This document shows positions 6,283-8,583 of a stretch of 8,583 nucleotides of DNA, piece after piece (the stretch's first letter is position 1; every line of letters starts with the position of its first letter). The translations under genes and the position numbers were made by a program. Where the stretch lies: contig JAESTO010000141.1 of assembly GCA_016763565.1 (NCBI GenBank), positions 1-8,583 on the forward strand, given 5' to 3'. The notes beneath the pieces were generated by a model. That model was not told the DNA's origin. It saw only the letters and a program-made list of their open reading frames with translations, and ran no database searches. The stretch is from Gammaproteobacteria bacterium. GTDB lineage: Bacteria; Pseudomonadota; Gammaproteobacteria; JABDGN01.

Positions 6283-7605
6283 CTGCTTAATTCTGACACA
6301 CCCTCTAACAAAGCTGCTCCTGTGGGGAAATTGATTGTTTTTTTCACTAAAGCCATTTAGGAATCGACAATCTTCTTCTGGTATATTCTTGCTAGAATAA
6401 ATATTGGGGTATTGTGTTTCATCACTATGAAAAAAGTCAAATATGGCCTTGTCGGAAACGTCATCGAGAGGAGTCTGATCAATATTCAACTCACCCTCTT
6501 TTATTTCCTGGATATATTTATTAAGCAAAGATGCTGTCTGGTATAAATCGTTAATGACCGTTTGCCGTTGACTATTTTTGGGTGAAAATTTCAAACTGCT
6601 CGCATATTGTAATGAATAATAAATGGGCGCACTTTCGTGATAAAGAGAGAAGAAGCCTGGATGCATAATAATCGGTGCATAATTTTCCAGGCGATAGACG
6701 TCTAAATAAATACGTTGTAGTTCACTAATTGGTGCCGCGACATCATCAACAGCAGGGATAAAACCACACACAGAACCGGTGGACATTGCAATAAGATGTT
6801 TAACAGTATCTTCTATATGTGGATCAGGCTTGATATTTTTTCGTTTTTTTATAATGGAAAAAATAAGCTCCCAAACGAACTGATGACGCCAATATTCTGA
6901 TGATTTTCTCGCAGCCTGTAATAAGTATGATTTAAATTTTATCCACGCTTCATCGTCAAGCTGCTCAAACCATATTGCAGGAAAATAAATGACTTCTACT
7001 TGCCATATATCAACACAACTTTCATGATGCATGATTGCTTTAAATGTATCCCAATGGTCAACCAAATTTTTTGGCGGGAGTGTTTTTAGATTAAACTGTT
7101 TCACTAACCGATGGTGTGAAGATTGCTTAGAGATTTTTGGTAGCATAAACAATGCACGTGAACCTGCTGTCATATTCCAAAGAAAAGCGGGTTGTTGTGA
7201 AAACCCAGGGCTTAAAACTCTTGCTGTACCAAATATTTCCCCTGAAGGCAGGAGACCATACATTGGCACAGTATAATTTTCAAAAATCATGAAAACTTCT
7301 AATGATTTTTTCAATATAACACTCACAGGATTACTGCCTAAGTTATACCCTAATTTTTGTTGAATGTCGGCACTAATTGACCCGTCATTCAAGCTTACTA
7401 TTTTACCTTGTTGATTAGGGACACAGAGCTTCCCTTCTTGAAGGATTTCGCTACCAAAGGGATAAGTAGCTACAAATAATGTATAGTTATCATTAACATC
7501 GAGTTCGTCAATAATAGTCGTTAATTGAGGTGAAACTTTTTTTAAGCTCCTCCTTACATCGCGCCACTGTTTTTCAACCAGCGTTGCGTTTTGTGCCTTT
7601 CCCAT
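6277..7605 (-). CDS. Uncharacterised 442-residue protein
   Basis: I do not recognise this family. The frame is long and intact, with convincing amino-acid composition. The product is soluble by eye: no signal peptide and no membrane segment. The N-terminal third (about 40-160) is rich in beta-type stretches, for example YTLFVATYPFGSEIL (41-55) and YGLLPSGEIFGTARVLSPGF (116-135). The middle (about 215-275) is basic and helical, with many Trp/Tyr/Lys. The region about 276-340 contains GSVCGFIPAVDDVAAPISEL and MHPGFFSLYHESAPIYYSLQ, the most conserved-looking blocks. A Gly/Ser/Asp-rich tail follows. The ATG at 7605 has only a weak AAGAGA ribosome site. A likely promoter sits just upstream. It converges on the methyltransferase with a six-base overlap. 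A bacterial accessory or effector protein is possible but unproven. Confidence 0.75.
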   Translation of the reverse strand: MGKAQNATLVEKQWRDVRRSLKKVSPQLTTIIDELDVNDNYTLFVATYPFGSEILQEGKLCVPNQQGKIVSLNDGSISADIQQKLGYNLGSNPVSVILKKSLEVFMIFENYTVPMYGLLPSGEIFGTARVLSPGFSQQPAFLWNMTAGSRALFMLPKISKQSSHHRLVKQFNLKTLPPKNLVDHWDTFKAIMHHESCVDIWQVEVIYFPAIWFEQLDDEAWIKFKSYLLQAARKSSEYWRHQFVWELIFSIIKKRKNIKPDPHIEDTVKHLIAMSTGSVCGFIPAVDDVAAPISELQRIYLDVYRLENYAPIIMHPGFFSLYHESAPIYYSLQYASSLKFSPKNSQRQTVINDLYQTASLLNKYIQEIKEGELNIDQTPLDDVSDKAIFDFFHSDETQYPNIYSSKNIPEEDCRFLNGFSEKNNQFPHRSSFVRGCVRIKQS

Positions 7606-7639
7606 ACAAAAAATATCTCTTTGTCAACATGATTTCTTT

Positions 7640-7667
7640 ATTGTAACAAAAAATAAATGCTTACCAA
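7640..7667 (-). promoter_or_regulatory. Likely promoter of the 442-residue gene
   Basis: On the - strand TTGGTA (7667-7662, four of six bases of the -35 consensus) is followed after 16 bases by TACAAT (7645-7640, five of six bases of the -10 consensus). The predicted start of transcription near 7633 gives a leader of about 28 bases before the ATG. A second hexamer TTGACA at 7627-7622 is perfect but too close to the start codon to serve as a -35 for it. Confidence 0.43.
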
Positions 7668-7685
7668 CCACCGGATACAATTTAT

Positions 7686-7721
7686 AAAAAAGGTAGATAA
7701 CCATATGCTATCTACCCCTTT
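7686..7721 (-). terminator. Strong Rho-independent terminator, probably bidirectional
   Basis: GGTAGATA (7692-7699) and TATCTACC (7709-7716) are perfectly complementary around a nine-base loop. On the - strand the stem is followed by six T, and on the + strand by CCTTTTC. It sits just upstream of the promoter of the 442-residue gene and would stop leftward transcription coming from the decayed region at its right. Confidence 0.75.
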
Positions 7722-7796
7722 TCTTATTGTTGGAGAATTTATAGTCACAATCCTCTTTTTATTATCTGCACGAGAAACGATGCATGCTTATTATGC

Positions 7797-7811
7797 GACA
7801 ATCTCATTGTC
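7797..7811. repeat. Short perfect inverted repeat
   Basis: GACAAT (7797-7802) and ATTGTC (7806-7811) flank CTC. No T-run follows on either strand, so it is not an evident terminator. It lies where the 3' end of the IstB remnant fades out. It may be chance or a trace of a mobile-element end. Confidence 0.25.
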
Positions 7812-7829
7812 ATGAACCGAGTTATCAGC

Positions 7830-8256
7830 CGTCAACTATCTTTTCCGATATTTAAGCAGAATCTAATATCGTATAAATATTCTCCGATTATGGGTTAGCT
7901 TGAGTGTGAACTTGCGCATAAGTCTTATCGCCAATATCATCAAGAATGAGCAAAGGAAAGCGATTGAGTTTAGTCAATACTCGGGCAATTGATACATCTG
8001 CCGCGCTTGCTACAATTGCTGTGCCAATGACGTAGTGGAGGTAAATAAACAGCAAATGCCTAATTCAATCATGCGAGGGCCACTAGCGGTTGCCAAATGG
8101 ATTTTACCGATCCTACTGAATCCAAAAATGACAATATTATTCGCCGCTTTAATCCAACCGATATTCTTTTATCCAAACCATGACTTGTTGACGAGGGATA
8201 GAGAGGGCTTGTTCAATATTCAAGGTGTGTCTGTTCAATAAACTGCGTAAATAGGT
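7830..8256 (-). pseudogene. Remnant of an IstB-like IS21-family transposition helper ATPase
   Basis: IstB is the AAA+ ATPase encoded after the transposase IstA in IS21-family elements. Read on the - strand, fragments in several frames line up in family order. The N-terminal helical part is at about 8256-8150. WIKAANNIVIFG comes next, then a damaged Walker A, GFSRIGKIHLA (8123-8091; family form GPSGVGKTHLA). MIELG and CLFTSTTSLAQQL are followed by an in-frame TAG (8012-8010), and then by QLPE. A frameshift leads into LTKLNRFPLLILDDIG, the Walker B region (7953-7930). A stop lies at 7890-7888, and a weak echo (YRKR) lies near 7850-7836. Another frameshift lies near 8155, perhaps a five-base contraction of TGGAT. 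It cannot be functional. No IstA, terminal repeats or target duplication are visible. Confidence 0.72.
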
Positions 8257-8259
8257 TTT

Positions 8260-8274
8260 AGAAGCGATGCTTCT
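8260..8274. repeat. Short perfect inverted repeat
   Basis: AGAAGC (8260-8265) and GCTTCT (8269-8274) flank GAT. It lies just beyond the recognisable N-terminal end of the IstB remnant. On the - strand only AAAA follows, so termination is unlikely. Confidence 0.25.
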
Positions 8275-8298
8275 TTACTGTAATTATTAGAGATTATT

Positions 8299-8397
8299 AT
8301 GAAAAAAGTAGAATCAGTTAATGCAACTAAGCTGATTAAAAGAATTAGCAACAGTTGTGCTAACGAAATTGAATTATGCAAAGCGATAAAAGGATAA
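8299..8397 (+). CDS. Possible 32-residue small protein
   Basis: An ATG at 8299 opens a 32-codon frame ending TAA at 8395-8397. The product begins MKKVESVNATKLIKRIS and is a charged, amphipathic-looking peptide with two cysteines. AGAG at 8290-8293 is a weak ribosome site about five bases upstream. The stop codon lies inside the left arm of a perfect hairpin. It sits between decayed sequences and could equally be a remnant or chance. No family is recognised. Confidence 0.22.
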   Translation: MKKVESVNATKLIKRISNSCANEIELCKAIKG

Positions 8398-8413
8398 AAG
8401 ACCGGTTTTATCC
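8392..8413. repeat. Perfect 8-bp hairpin overlapping the stop of the small frame
   Basis: GGATAAAA (8392-8399) and TTTTATCC (8406-8413) are exact inverted copies around GACCGG. The stop codon TAA (8395-8397) lies in the left arm. No T-run follows on either strand beyond the stem itself, so it is at best a weak terminator for the small frame. Confidence 0.4.
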
Positions 8414-8425
8414 ACACGTGTTTAG

Positions 8426-8583
8426 CTAGCTTGAGCCCATGTTAAGGTCTTTAAGCGCTTGTTCGATTTTTTCATTGATAATCTCTTGTTACAAACAAAA
8501 TTGTTCCTTTAATCCTACGCATTCAATACCTTCCTAACTAACCGTTTAACAACAAAAAATACCGAAGCCACTAACAAAATTAA
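8426..8583 (-). other. Non-coding or decayed right edge, possible - strand gene fragment
   Basis: On the - strand, a frame ending at TAG 8428-8426 reads QEIINEKIEQALKDLNMGSS from about 8490, a plausible helical protein C-terminus. It is preceded in the same frame by a stop, and before that by GLKEQFCL and EGIECV. This could be the tail of a broken gene, possibly belonging to the same mobile element as the IstB remnant, but no family can be named and no intact gene is present. Confidence 0.2.

Noticed and set aside
7031..7276. 81-codon + strand frame inside the 442-residue gene
   Set aside because: It is antisense to a long intact frame with better composition.
8035..8241. 68-codon + strand frame opposite the IstB remnant
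   Set aside because: It is the complement of recognisable IstB fragments, so it is a shadow.
8235..8417. 60-codon - strand hydrophobic frame
   Set aside because: No ribosome site; AT-rich chance frame partly antisense to the small + strand frame.
1..8583. CRISPR array, tRNA, rRNA, toxin-antitoxin pair or complete insertion sequence
   Set aside because: I looked for regularly spaced repeats, cloverleaf features, paired small genes and intact terminal repeats with a transposase and saw none.

Overview
The window is AT-rich chromosomal DNA that reads like a gammaproteobacterium, most plausibly of the Legionellales (Legionella, Coxiella or Rickettsiella type). The grounds are a compact PilM-N-O-P-Q set, a LolB lipoprotein, a CsrA paralogue, strong A/T codon bias and scattered decayed mobile DNA. 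The order is inferred from gene content; no rRNA or other species marker is present.

Layout. Positions 1-620 (- strand) hold the outer-membrane lipoprotein receptor gene lolB, open at the left edge, with an ambiguous start that seems to be overlaid by a dispersed-repeat-like sequence. Positions 621-699 form a divergent AT-rich promoter region with two notable palindromes. Positions 700-4260 (+) hold a tight five-gene operon, pilM-pilN-pilO-pilP-pilQ, with genes overlapping or 1-5 bases apart. PilM lacks the second half of its actin-like fold, and PilQ is short and has no AMIN domain, so the set looks like the small competence/HofM-Q type. Positions 4261-4836 have no recognisable gene; there is one doubtful - strand reading frame and a + strand terminator. 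Positions 4837-5049 (-) encode a CsrA-family RNA-binding protein with an extra loop of about seven residues. Positions 5050-5556 are non-coding and AT-rich, with a palindrome and a short GC-rich patch. Positions 5557-6282 (+) encode a class I SAM-dependent methyltransferase. It converges on, and overlaps by six bases, a 442-residue protein of unknown function (6277-7605, -) that has its own likely promoter behind a strong terminator hairpin. Positions 7740-8583 are gene decay: a clear but broken IstB-like (IS21-type) ATPase remnant on the - strand, a tiny possible + strand frame, and several hairpins.

How the genes work together. PilM (cytoplasm), PilN and PilO (inner membrane), PilP (lipoprotein) and PilQ (outer-membrane secretin) form the trans-envelope channel and alignment complex of a type IV pilus or DNA-uptake pseudopilus. 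LolB completes lipoprotein delivery to the outer membrane. CsrA acts on mRNAs. The methyltransferase and the 442-residue protein are accessory genes without a known target. No complete new defence or mobile system is visible. The strongest oddities are the reduced PilM, the CsrA loop, the lolB start and the unknown 442-residue protein.
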